From positions 25,546,001 through 25,606,000 of the forward strand of contig OU612072.1 in the NCBI GenBank assembly GCA_914767715.1: DNA of 60,000 nt, read 5' to 3'. The position numbers and the translations under genes were made by a program. Below the pieces are notes generated by a model. The model worked only from the letters and a program-made list of their open reading frames with translations. It searched no databases and was not told where the DNA came from. The stretch's first letter is position 1; each line of letters opens with the position of its first letter. This document shows positions 24,128-34,362 of this stretch, piece by piece. This DNA is from Membranipora membranacea. Taxonomy: Eukaryota > Bryozoa > Gymnolaemata > Cheilostomatida > Membraniporidae.

Positions 24128-25010
24128 GAGATCAGGATATGCCCCTTGGAGGCTCAACAAACTGAAACCACACCCAGTATTGATTATGCAACATCCTTCT
24201 CCAAGATGAGTTGATTAATGATGACAATTTTCATCTTAATATCCAGAGTCATAAGCGCTTAAACATCTGTAATACAGGATATGGCCCCTAAGAAGCTCAA
24301 CCAATTTAAACCACATCCGGTGTTGAACCTTCTTCGAGATGAGGGGATTATACTGATGACGATTCTTATTTTAACACGCAGAGCCATAATCGCTTAATCA
24401 TTTGACTCCACATACTAATCCTTTGTCTAATCAGCCAATCAAAAAACCACAGTTAATCATAGGGCGTGTACTGAAGGACTATGGTTATTATTTTGTATTT
24501 CATAACTAATTATTGATACTTCTGTTTCATTGTGTGGTTGAATCTGAAGATCTAAAGAGGATATTGTCATGATTTGAGAGGAGATTATTATGTACCTGAC
24601 TCCACTACAGACTGCCTGCCTATAATACTTTTTTTGCAAACTGAGAGATAAAATCCTTTGTTATAAACAGTTTTAGCAGTTGTTTTGCAAGATATTTGGC
24701 AACGTATTGACTATTTTATTCGGCCTTAACTCGGCTTTGGTACCATGGTATTATATCTGAAAGCTTGAGTCTGTAACCTTCAACCATCCATCAGATCACA
24801 GCACAACATTTTACTTTTGACAGTTTTTCTGCAATATAAAGCAGGCTAATACTTCACTTATTGGCTAGAAGAAAAGTTGCATTCATCAGGGTTTGTTGAA
24901 GACTTTTGCTAACACCATCGGTCCATGATAGCCTCCGCCTGATCTTGAAACAAGCATAACACATCCAGTTTTCACCTGAAACCAGTATTAATTATGCGTT
25001 GTAAATGCAT
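24128..25010 (+). repeat. Tandem duplication of ~145 bp, third diverged copy
   Basis: 24128-24270 and 24275-24410 align throughout (AGGATATG(C/G)CCC, AGCTCAAC, AAACCACA(C/T)CC, GAGATGAG-like, CAGAG(T/C)CATAA(G/T)CGCTTAA). A shorter, weaker copy lies near 24930-25010 (GAAACCAGTATTAATTATGC). The rest of 23.1-25.16 kb is non-coding as far as I can see. Confidence 0.65.
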
Positions 25011-25162
25011 TGGTAAAATTGATAATTTAAATTTTCTTTCAATTCTGAAAGGCTATGGCTGTAACACTGTTTTTATTATGTACAGGACTAAATATCATAC
25101 CATTTGTTACAATGTCTCTGTCTGATATGACTATTTCATCAATAGGGCTGCTGAGCTGAGCT

Positions 25163-25629
25163 TGATAATCCGGCCGGTTACCACCTACAATATAAAATAG
25201 CTGACAACTCCTGTTCCAAAGTAAAGCATTATTTATAATAAGATCTAGAAGAAATCCTTAAACCGACTGTTCACTTTTGGACAGTCGGAACTTTTCTAAT
25301 TACCCAAAAAGTTTCTGTCTGCTGGGCCAATTCAGGTGAGCATCCCTTCAATAAAGCTTCAATGTATTAAAAAATCCAATAATAAGACTTATCTGTCCAG
25401 AGGCAAAGAGAGAGCAATCTGAAAAAGGGGTTAATTTGTCACTCTTTTGTGGAGTTGCCTCCTCTTTTGACACTATTTTGCCACAATTCCACTTTTTTGT
25501 TATCCACTTTTGCACCTGTTCCTTGTTTTTCTCTTGCTATATTATTGCACATGCGCAGTTGTAATACTGAAAAACTTCTCCTGTCAAAACAATATACTGA
25601 AAAAGTTTATTTCTGCATGCTGCTGTTAA
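25163..25629 (+). repeat. Left terminal inverted repeat, doubling as promoter/leader
   Basis: About 467 bp matching the reverse complement of 32797-33264 with only a few differences. It contains TATAAAAT near 25193, a short inverted repeat CCGACTGTTC..GGACAGTCGG at about 25263-25289, a strong donor CAG|GTGAGC at 25333/25334 and AATAAA just after. Because the same sequence lies upstream of both genes it probably supplies the same promoter and 5' leader to each. The reading frame starting MELPPLL that appears in both TIRs is a TIR by-product. Confidence 0.75.
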
Positions 25630-25678
25630 ATTACTCTAAACTGTTCCTATACTTCTACAATAACGTGATAAATGTACA

Positions 25679-26518
25679 ATGGCAAACCGTAGGCCAACTC
25701 CTTATGCCTTTGCACCAACAAAGCATGGGAGAAAGCTTCCATGGGAACTAGGAAGACCTGGTGAGATGAACATTCCTACAGTGCCAAGTGATAGTGATTC
25801 ACATAGCCACAGTGCTCAGTCCTCTGCAAGTCCCACTCCCCAGAGACCAGTTAGGTTTGAACAATGGATAGCCCAACGAGAATTTGAGGAGACAGTTGTA
25901 CCAGCCCCAGCAGATGATGAAGCACCACCATCACCGCCACCCCCACAAAGGAGGAGACGCCAGCAGTGTACTTGTGGTGAATGCCCAGCAGAGATGCCAA
26001 CCAGAATCGAGATGAAGTGTTGCATGGAAGAGGATTTAACTGCTACACACATTGAGGATTACAATGAGGGTGTGTGCCTCTATAACTGCGAAGAGATAAG
26101 GCACCTCTTCAATCGCACCTCATTGAGAATTGTCTGGCTGGCTCAGATGCAATACCTGTGCTACAGGGGTGAAGACCTGAACTTCAGGCACGTGGAGACC
26201 AAAAACTTTAGGTATCACGCCTATAGGAGTTATGCACTATATATACACGGACTACTTGGAAAATTAAATAGGAAGGTTATTCCGGCTTGTTTGGTCAAAC
26301 GGATTCGGGATATGTACCCGTCAGATGGAGGATACACAGGATACATTCATGTGGACCCAAACTCGGGCGAAGTAGTACCTCATGACGAGTTAGAGCAGTT
26401 GCAAGTAGAACTTGCCGGTGAGTTGGCGACCCTGTTATGCGGACCTTTTGACCATCATGCAGGCATTAGCATATTCTGTGATGTATTCTACAATGATATG
26501 CTATTGAAGATTATGTGA
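25679..26518 (+). CDS. P2X7 ballast-domain (zinc-binding cytoplasmic domain) protein
   Basis: Intact single-exon 279-aa protein. Residues 1-95 are low-complexity, Pro/Ser/Glu-rich, with a PPSPPPPQ run and a basic RRRR. From about residue 97 it follows the C-terminal ballast domain of vertebrate P2X7 receptors: a CTCGECP cluster, MKCCMEE about 15 residues later, CLYNC, then the diagnostic block FRYHAYRSYALYIHG, RKVIPACLVKRIRDMYPSDG and YTGY. The Cys residues match the zinc-binding positions of that domain. There is no P2X channel ectodomain or membrane segment, so this is a free-standing ballast protein. Its ATG lies about 50 bp inside the left TIR of a DNA transposon, convergent with the transposase. 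Likely role (inference): DNA or protein binding accessory factor of the element. The domain assignment is firm; the role is not. Confidence 0.85.
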   Translation: MANRRPTPYAFAPTKHGRKLPWELGRPGEMNIPTVPSDSDSHSHSAQSSASPTPQRPVRFEQWIAQREFEETVVPAPADDEAPPSPPPPQRRRRQQCTCGECPAEMPTRIEMKCCMEEDLTATHIEDYNEGVCLYNCEEIRHLFNRTSLRIVWLAQMQYLCYRGEDLNFRHVETKNFRYHAYRSYALYIHGLLGKLNRKVIPACLVKRIRDMYPSDGGYTGYIHVDPNSGEVVPHDELEQLQVELAGELATLLCGPFDHHAGISIFCDVFYNDMLLKIM

Positions 26519-28164
26519 AATATAAACTACCGAGTGTAAGACTGCCACTCTTACGAGTTTAAGACTGTCACTCTTACTGCCTTGTTTTCATTACCATCAG
26601 TTATCAGTATCAATCATGAAAACACAAGCACTCAAGTCTTTGCTATCTCACTTATACTTGCCATAAATTTATGAAACAAGACCAGCCTTGCACAAACTTT
26701 GTGATATTAAAAGAATTATGTAGGCCCTATTTGAGTGAGATGGTGAAATTTCTGTGTCACCTAGAGGTATAAAGCATGAGTAGTGTATGTTGACATGACA
26801 AATACAGCTGATGACTGTCATCCTCCATACAAAAATGTAACTTCATTGTCTGTGGCAGGATGACTAAAGTCGTAATATTGACATATTATTATGGCGGTAT
26901 CATTTTATCAATTGGCTTCAACTGCAAACCAACTGATGATTGTATTTATTTCCGATTCTTGTATTGCAGATATGGAATAATCTAATCACACATGTATGAT
27001 ACGTAAGCTGGTGGAAATTCAACAAGGTAAGCATCCTCATGATTGTGCAACTTGACAGAAATTGTATGTAGGGCTAACCGCTCCCCCCCCCCCTCAACCT
27101 CCTAAAGTATGAAACATGTATGAAAAAACATGACAAGCATCTAGCCCATCAAGCCAAAAATCATTCAGCAAGTTTTGTTGAAATGTTTACCTCAATGCAA
27201 AGCATCATCATTGTGGTACGAATAGTGTTATACCATAGCAATAAAGAAGAGTACTCATGCTGCAGTGACCAATAGAGTCATAGACATATCACAGGTACAT
27301 AAACTCTGTTGTTTTGTGATGATAATGTTAGATTTCCCCACAATGAATATCAATCTTTTAGCTGAGGTATTGTATAGGTTAATTGAAACTTTGGAAAATT
27401 GGCTGCTGAAATCTGGCTATATACTTTTGACCGCATCCCAACTGCAACCACCCTTGGTTGAATTTTGGAATGGTGTTGACAAAATATAACAATTGTGTCT
27501 CTGCTCACTTTACAGCAATCATATACAGTTCAACCCGGATACAGAAATATTCATACTCAACGAGGTCTACTCGTACAACTAATACACATGACATCACCTG
27601 GCGAGATAAAAGACTGATATCATCTCGAACCTCAGGAGGATGGTACCCATATACACTTATAACTGGCAAATTTGCTCTTGAGGTCGAGTTCATTGGTGTA
27701 ATTTATAGACTGATCAGTAATACTACAATCCACAAGCACTATTCAACTATTTTTGACTGGAACATGTATTTTCTATCGTGTGTAGTGTCATACAGTTTTA
27801 TAAATAATTCTTATACTCAAGATAACGCATAAAAAAACGAATTGAGTGGTCAAATTATATAAATATCACTAATTTTCCACTGAGACAGCACAGCGGGGAA
27901 TTTTGTTCTTGTATTGCACAATAGATGGCTATGTATGAAACCGAAATATTTTAGTATTTTAAAAGCACACATGATACGCAGCTATATATGAAACAATAAT
28001 TTTATATTTCTTGTTACTATTCTATGTACACTAAGTAATAAATGGCTCTATACATACACAGCTATATTATGAAATAATAACTTCAGCTATCCAGTAATAA
28101 GATTCAGAATGACTATAGTCAACTATACTTGTACGCCAACACAATTCTTGGAACACGCTTAGAC

Positions 28165-31100
28165 TTATATTATAAGAAAGATATAATCGCCTATTAGTCT
28201 GTGAATGAGTAAAACTTTATGTCTAGAGTATCTAGAGAACTTGGCAAGGTTTTTGGCAAGATTTTTGCAGATGTGCCAAATATCCAAACCGTGCTTGACA
28301 GCATCTTGTAGTCTCATGAATGCCCATATCGAGGTGTTTCCATCTGTAGTTATGGAACGGACATTGAAAATAGATGTAGCTGCTTCAAAGACAGCAACAA
28401 ATGCTTCTTTCTCGCTTGCCACTGCTGATGTACGCGTAGCTGTCTCCAAAGTGAGATTATGGGTGACTTTACCACTATCCTGAAGGAATAAAAATATACA
28501 TGTATGGTTGCTAACTTTATATGAACTTGTGCATAATATTTGATATTTGCGCAGCTCAAGCAAGGCTGAAGACAGAAGAAGAAACCATGAATTATGTTGT
28601 GGATGTATTGGTCACATTTGCTGAGACATTACATTTCTCTAAACTGAACTCTGGCTATAAATATCACAGTCCATACATCAATATGAATGATATAAGATAA
28701 ATTATAACACCCATAAAAACTATCAAAACTATAATCTCAGAGTTATTTATGGTGTATGATAGCAGTAACGCCTGAAAATGAACCAGCCCACAATTATTTC
28801 GTTTCAGAATTGGGGGTGTGAATAATTAGGCAACATTGTTCTAAGAGTAACATTTTTTCACTTACTGCATCCATAAGTGTGTATGTACAATAATGTGCAG
28901 AGTGACCCGGACTGTCATTGCGTCCATCTCCGGCTAGATTTACAGGCTCACCTAGACAAGTAAGTTAATAAAAGTTGATCGAGTGGCATGTAGTATGTAG
29001 TTGCACCATACCTTACATACAAATAATAATGTTGTTTGCGACTGTCATGACAAACAACAAGTAATGGCCAGCTTGTGCCAGGATGACTTAATGTTAGCTA
29101 GAACTAAATTTTGGCTAGCAGAGTTGGGAGGCTATATCAAGTCACGAGAGTGGGTAAATGATATTTAGCAATGAAATTTATCCAACTAAAACAGTGTGAA
29201 ATGGAAAATTTTTTCCCATGCCAAGACGAATCACAAAGTATACACGTCAGCTCAGCATTCATCGTATGACGGGTTTCACATTGAGACGGTGGGCTTTTAA
29301 AACGAATAATTTGGTGAAAAAAAGTAACAAGAAGTTTATGTTTTTGATGCAGGGTCTCACCCTTTGCTATTATCTCCTGTCTTGCTTGTTGGAGAGACAG
29401 TTGACAGTGTCTCTGTATCTGGGGCATCACCAGCGTTCTTTGATATTTGTAAAATGAAGTCCTCCCAACAAACTGCAAGTCTAATAGCCGACACCATTTC
29501 TCAATTCCACTGAACATCTGTCCCCTGTGAAATTCAGATAAAGTATGAAATGAGAGCGTCTACCAGTGAATCACATCAACTATCTTATTTAAGTCAACTC
29601 AAAGTGGAGACAATACCAAAATTAGGCAATTTACTGTTCAAATACAGCAGCTCTCTGGAGTTGTAATGAGTTATAAGTTGTAGATGCAAGTCGGACATGG
29701 TGATGACAGGACAGAGTAGAAAAAAACTGGATAACTACGAGCTGAGAACAGAAAGACAGACCTAACTCTTTTGTCACAGAAGAGATGGTGATATATCCTA
29801 CACTTACGTTAGAAACATTGTGGCAATCAATTCCACATTCCCTCTTGCTTTCTGGCCTAGCTTGGGTTGGCTCCGCCACACATGATTTCTTGAACAGCTG
29901 ACACACTTGGATCTCAGGATCAGCAGAGAGCCCTTAGTCTCCCCTATTTTCACATTGCCCAGTCTCTCACCACATTTACAGCGTATCTACAATGTATGGA
30001 AAAGTCAATTTCCGCACGACTAAAGATGTATGTGCCTTACATAATTCAATTTTGAAACTCAAACACAAAAATTATCATTATACTGTGAAGTGGTAGTGGA
30101 GGAGTCACGATACAGGTCTGAAACAGAACTATTGGAGACCATGTTGTATAGCAACATCAGTATAAGAGAGTGGAACATATATGCCGGTTTTTCATTTTCA
30201 TCCAAGCTTCCTACCTGTTTGTACAGTTCAAGAAGAGAAGTCTGGTAAACAATATGTTTTCTTGACTCCCGGACACTAGCAACTTCCTCTTCGCTGTCAC
30301 TGTCAGAGCTTATGTCGATCCCACTGATGCCACTCATATTGCGTGTGTGATTCAGATAATAGTCCTCTGGGTCCTGATCTACAAAAATTAACAGTTGATG
30401 TTGGGGAAATGAACTCTACGTAGACAACCCGTTATATACTGATTTGAACAAAATTCAAGTTTACTCTGTCCAAGTTGACTTAGTAGTAGAAGTAGTAGTA
30501 GGCTACTAGTTTACAGTAGTAAAGTACAAGTGTAATTGTTGATTTTAAAGGTCAACATGGATCGGAGTGAACATAATCAAATACAGAAAAAGACAGGTCA
30601 TAAGGAGGATATTAGACTTATTATAAAAACTAGTAAGAATTCTGCAGATGTAATTTGCAATCGTGCAAAGTCTGGAAAATTTTGGTCAACTTGTGTTGAG
30701 ACAGTCTTCTTACCATCAGGGTTATCAGAGAGGTCATCTATCACAGGATCTGGGTGTATGAGAGAGATCTCTTCCTCCATGGTCTGCACATCTTCACCAC
30801 CTAAATCAATTAACAGTACACCCCTTTGAATAACCATGTTGGATATCATTTACAGAATTGAATAGTGAAATGCACCTGTACCATAGTATAGGTACGGTTA
30901 CGAGTGCTGCAGTGGTAGAGCAAGTAAAGTGACTCTAGTACATGTGTACCACATAACACTACTTCTTACATCGCAATCTTCTGTAAGGATCAAATTATCT
31001 TACCTTCAATGCACTCATCAGCTTCACCTCCGATGCTTGGCTGGATAATTCCACCAGCAGTGACATCGTCATTATCACCATCATAGGACCAAATGCGAGT

Positions 31101-32757
31101 CATTGTTGGTGAAGGACAAGGCCGCACTGGGGAAACTCCTGGAGATAACGAAAGAATAGGAGAAGATGAAGATGCCACAGTGGTTGTATGAGTAGTGGTT
31201 GTTGTCATGGTGACACTCTGATGAGTTGTTATCAGCGCTGCCGCTGTAGTAATGCTCTGGTGGGTTGTAGTTGTTTGTCTGGCAGCTGAGGTCACATGCA
31301 GTGGAGAAGTTGGTAGGTCTCTTTCTGCCTCAATAGGTGGAGCTGTAGCAGTGGCTGCTGGGAAATTTCTTTTTAACTGTGTTCGTGGTAAATATGGTGT
31401 GTAGACACCAGGTGGTAGTCTTGGTGTGTAAACACCAGGTGGCAGTCTTGGAGTTCTAACATACGGAATTGAACCAGTTGGAACTCTCTTCAATTCTGGT
31501 GTCTTTAGTCACAGATTCAGCGGGTTTAGCTTGGACATTTTGTTGTCACCAGTGGGATGTGGCATGTACTTCACCAAGATAGTAGCAGGCGATGCCTTTT
31601 TTGCCAAGACTTCCTGAACTTCAGCTGGTTGCGGCGATGTTATCTATAAAAAAAAAGAGTTGGTACATGTAGCCAGTCTTCCTAAAAAAGTTACAAGCTG
31701 ATATTGCAACCATAATCAGCAAATTGTAAATGCGTTGCAACGTTACATCTGATTCGCAATGTGCAATGTTCAATGTTCACCAGCAATCATCGTCTTGCAG
31801 CATTAAGACATGATATTTATACCAATTAATCAATAAAAAAACAATAGATTGTCTAAAATTTTTGTGTTTCCATATTTTGCTGTGAGCACACAACGTCTGG
31901 TTTACATGACAACTGATAATGAATTATTTAAAATTGGATCAAGCACTGATTGATATGAAAAATTGGCTGTAAACAACTTTCGCTGGTGTGACAGAATAAC
32001 CCTGATGGACGCATTCCAATTGGACATGCTAAGTTTGAAAATCTTCGGCCTTACAGTCATAATAATGGATCGATCGCATGAAATATAATTATAGGATGTA
32101 CAAATATATATTGTATTCTGAGAAAAAGACAGCTGGAGGCCTTCTAATTTTAAAGATAATAAGATGGTGAGCAAATTGATGAAGGGCAAAGGCCTTACCT
32201 ATTGTGAATGGTAGCATTCGATATGCTTTTCAGGTTACATATCATCATACCACCTCATACCATGTCATTTCATAGTTGCAGTACCCCCTTAGTTAGGATC
32301 TCACCAAAATTAAACACACAATGGCTACATGCCAGAATTCAGACTTGACTACAGTCTCAAAAATGCCTTACCCCACGAGGCACTCGACATTTATACCAAC
32401 TAGGTAGTATTCGAGTGCTCTAAAATATTTGAGGTAAGAATCCTTCCTTACCTTTCTCTTTTCCTTTGGTCTTGGTAAGTTCTGAGTAGGCGTGGTCCCT
32501 GGTTTCTTCAGCCTTCTCCTCAACACTGTGTTGTCCTTCTCATCTAGGGTTTCAGTATATTGCTCCCTGGAGAAATGGTGATGGCAGACCTTGTAACTTT
32601 TATACAGACCTGACATATAACTGTCATAGTGAATATCACTCCTACGAGCCAAATTGAAAATATCCTGCCTTTCACTATAAGCAATTGAAAAGTATGAGAC
32701 TCCTAGTCCTTCAAGTCTATGACTGCTGCTCTTGCATCCATTCATGATACATCTCAT
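28165..32757 (-). CDS. THAP-domain DDE-type transposase, eight exons, damaged
   Basis: Exons (minus): 32757-32452, 31643-31004, 30800-30714, 30378-30215, 29986-29808, 29524-29361, 28951-28866, 28479 to a stop at 28165. Every junction has GT-AG signals and matching phase. Exon 1 is a THAP zinc finger (MRCIMNGC..., then CHHHF). Exon 2 is Pro/Thr-rich with a repeated RLPPGVYTP and an in-frame TGA near 31507. Exons 3-4 are acidic. Exon 5 is a zinc ribbon (RCKCGERL, CVSCS, VWRSQP). Exon 6 has LLDLQFVGRTSFYKYQ. Exon 7 carries AGDGRNDSPG, a likely first catalytic Asp. Exon 8 carries TTDG and LDIWHICKNLAK. These blocks recur, from memory, in a large family of uncharacterised cnidarian and fish proteins. 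The family's C-terminal part, with the last acidic residue, is not found. With the stop, this copy is probably inactive. Confidence 0.75.
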
Positions 32758-32796
32758 ATTGAGTTAGTAGTGTGAGAAGCAGATTTGTAATAAATT

Positions 32797-33264
32797 GACA
32801 GCAGCATGCAGAAATAAACTTTTTCAGTATATTGTTTTGACAGGAGAAGTTTTTCAGTATTACAACTGCGCATGTGCAATAATATAGAAAGAGAAAAACA
32901 AGGAACAGGTGCAAAAGTGGATAACAAAAAAGTGGAATTGTGGCAAAATAGTGTCAAAAGAGGAGGCAACTCCACAAAAGAGTGACAAAATAACCCCTTT
33001 TTCAGATTGCTCTCTCTTTGCCTCTGGACAGATAAGTCTCATTATTATTGGATTTTTTAATACATTGAAGCTTTATTGAAGGGATGCTCACCTGAATTGA
33101 CCCAGCAGACAGAAACTTTTTGGGTAATTAGAAAAGTTCCGACTGTCCAAAAGTGAACAGTCGGTTTAAGGATTTCTTCTAGATCTTATTATAAATAATG
33201 CTTTACTTTGGAACAGGAGTTGTCAGCTATTTTATATTGTAGGTGGTAACCGGCCGGATTATCA
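32797..33264 (-). repeat. Right terminal inverted repeat, leader of the transposase gene
   Basis: Near-identical inverse of the left TIR, with the same TATAAAAT-like, CCGACTGTTC hairpin and CAG|GTGAGC donor elements in minus orientation. The THAP exon begins about 40 bp inside it. Confidence 0.75.
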
Positions 33265-33268
33265 AGCT

Positions 33269-34169
33269 CAAAAACCAGCTCCTACCTATGTCAGAAGATA
33301 ACTGCACAGCGTTCATTCCAGTCAATCTTACAGTCAGCAGGGTCACTCAGAGCGGTTTCCTCGACCCATCAGACAATGTAGTACACCGTCAGAGCATGTT
33401 TGTGCCTTGCAAGGACACACCGGTAATACCACTGCGAATCAAAGGCGCATTACAGTGGTATCATCAGAATGGCTCACTTGAGTTGATTTCTGAGGCTGAG
33501 AGCTTAGATATACCAGGAATATCATTGGGCGCTCATCCACTGACCATTCATGAGACTACATACAACTTGGCCTATCATTTGAATTAGCAATCCTTTTCCA
33601 CACACTCTGACCTTAATGATGTCTTAGCCACACTCAGTAGGCAGAAACAGGTGTTGGAAGCCATGGGGATTCAGTCAGGACCGCATGAAACTCTAGAGAA
33701 GAATGTTGGAGAATCGAAAGAAAACTTAATTGGTGGCGCATGGATGGCATTCCTGACAGGTGGTCACGTGTCGTCCGTTTTTGAGCTGTGGACTCTGGCC
33801 TGCAATTGCATTACCAGCCTGATTGCGGTAATTCTATTAGGGGCTGTCCTATACAGGCGATGCTGTACTACCAGAATCAGCAGACACATTATCGCTGCAG
33901 TGGACTTGGAGAGCCAATGTACGGAACCTGACGCAGACCAGTCTATTGGAGAATTTTCCGATTGTGAAGAAGGAGGTGAGGAAGGAGAGAACCTGAGACT
34001 AGTAGAGAGTGGAGACCCAGAGAGTGGGGCTGGAGCGGCAAGGTTCGTTGATCATGCCGAGCAAACAAGCTTCATCGATTTTCCTAACATGGTAGCGAAG
34101 GAACTTGGTGACAGGAGTAAACCATCGGCCCCACCTGCATATTCACCCCTTTACCCTTCACTCCAATGA
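33269..34169 (+). pseudogene. Env-like transmembrane protein with ESCRT late-domain motifs (broken)
   Basis: One frame runs from the transposon boundary to a TGA at 34167, interrupted only by a TAG at 33585. The N-terminal ~105 residues look like a beta-rich ectodomain segment with NLT and NGS glycosylation sites and one Cys. After the stop there is a Leu/Gln-rich stretch, then an ~20-residue membrane helix (about 33800-33860, preceding a CC pair and basic residues). An acidic Glu/Ser-rich cytoplasmic tail follows. The tail ends with overlapping PSAP, PPAY and LYPSL, which correspond to the TSG101-, NEDD4- and ALIX-binding late motifs of budding viruses. Its N-terminus is missing. The GTG at 33243 lies in the transposon TIR and is not its start. 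Its position before protease is unusual for an env gene. Confidence 0.6.
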
Positions 34170-34341
34170 CGCCAGACGGACACACCCACCAACTCCAAGA
34201 TACAAGTGATAGCAGGAATAAGAAGTGGCAAGAAATGTCGCAGCGCGCTTATCGGCATTGAGGTTAATGGTAAACCAGTGAGGGCACTAGCTGATGCAGG
34301 AGCTGCTTGTTCAATCATTCACGCCCAACTAGAGATCTGAA
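34170..34341 (+). pseudogene. Retroelement aspartic protease fragment
   Basis: Continues the env-like frame after the TGA at 34167-34169 and reads through to a TGA at 34336-34338. It has the retropepsin pattern: a beta-strand VNGKPVRALADAGAACSII with DAG in place of the more usual DSG/DTG. The remainder of the protease (ILGADFL, the second signature) continues in another frame in the following open stretch. So one frameshift or lost splice separates the two halves. Confidence 0.65.
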
Positions 34342-34362
34342 ATACCATTATATCCTGACAAG

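Larger units (their letters stand above)
25163..33264. mobile_element. 8.1-kb DNA transposon with ~467-bp TIRs, THAP transposase and P2X7-ballast gene
   Basis: The element begins TGATAATCCGGCCGG at 25163 and ends CCGGCCGGATTATCA at 33264. Long inverted repeats (25163-25629 and 32797-33264) are almost identical, implying fairly recent activity. AGCT immediately flanks both ends (25159-25162 and 33265-33268), a candidate 4-bp target duplication; no TTAA is present. Two genes converge toward the middle: a plus-strand ballast-domain gene (25679-26518) and a minus-strand multi-exon THAP/DDE-type transposase (32757-28165). Each starts about 40-50 bp inside its TIR. The THAP domain suggests Kolobok- or P-like affinity, but the target duplication does not fit Kolobok's TTAA rule, so the superfamily is left open. 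The interior 26.52-28.16 kb holds no exon I can identify, although the missing end of the transposase would be expected there. Confidence 0.8.

Noticed and set aside
25449-25751. 100-codon frame starting MELPPLL
   Set aside because: Runs through the left TIR and is duplicated in the right TIR only because the TIRs are near-identical; it overlaps the leader of the real gene in another frame.
25163-33264. Two solo LTRs in opposite orientation instead of TIRs
   Set aside because: Both copies have a gene starting just inside them, almost equal length, and the same 4 bp outside, which fits one DNA transposon better than two independent LTR insertions.
33243-33268. GTG start of the env-like protein
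   Set aside because: These bases belong to the right TIR of the DNA transposon and its AGCT flank; the env-like sequence only begins after them.
25140-33290. TTAA target duplication expected for Kolobok
   Set aside because: No TTAA adjoins either end of the inverted repeats; TTAA inside the TIR near 25258 is internal because similarity extends beyond it.
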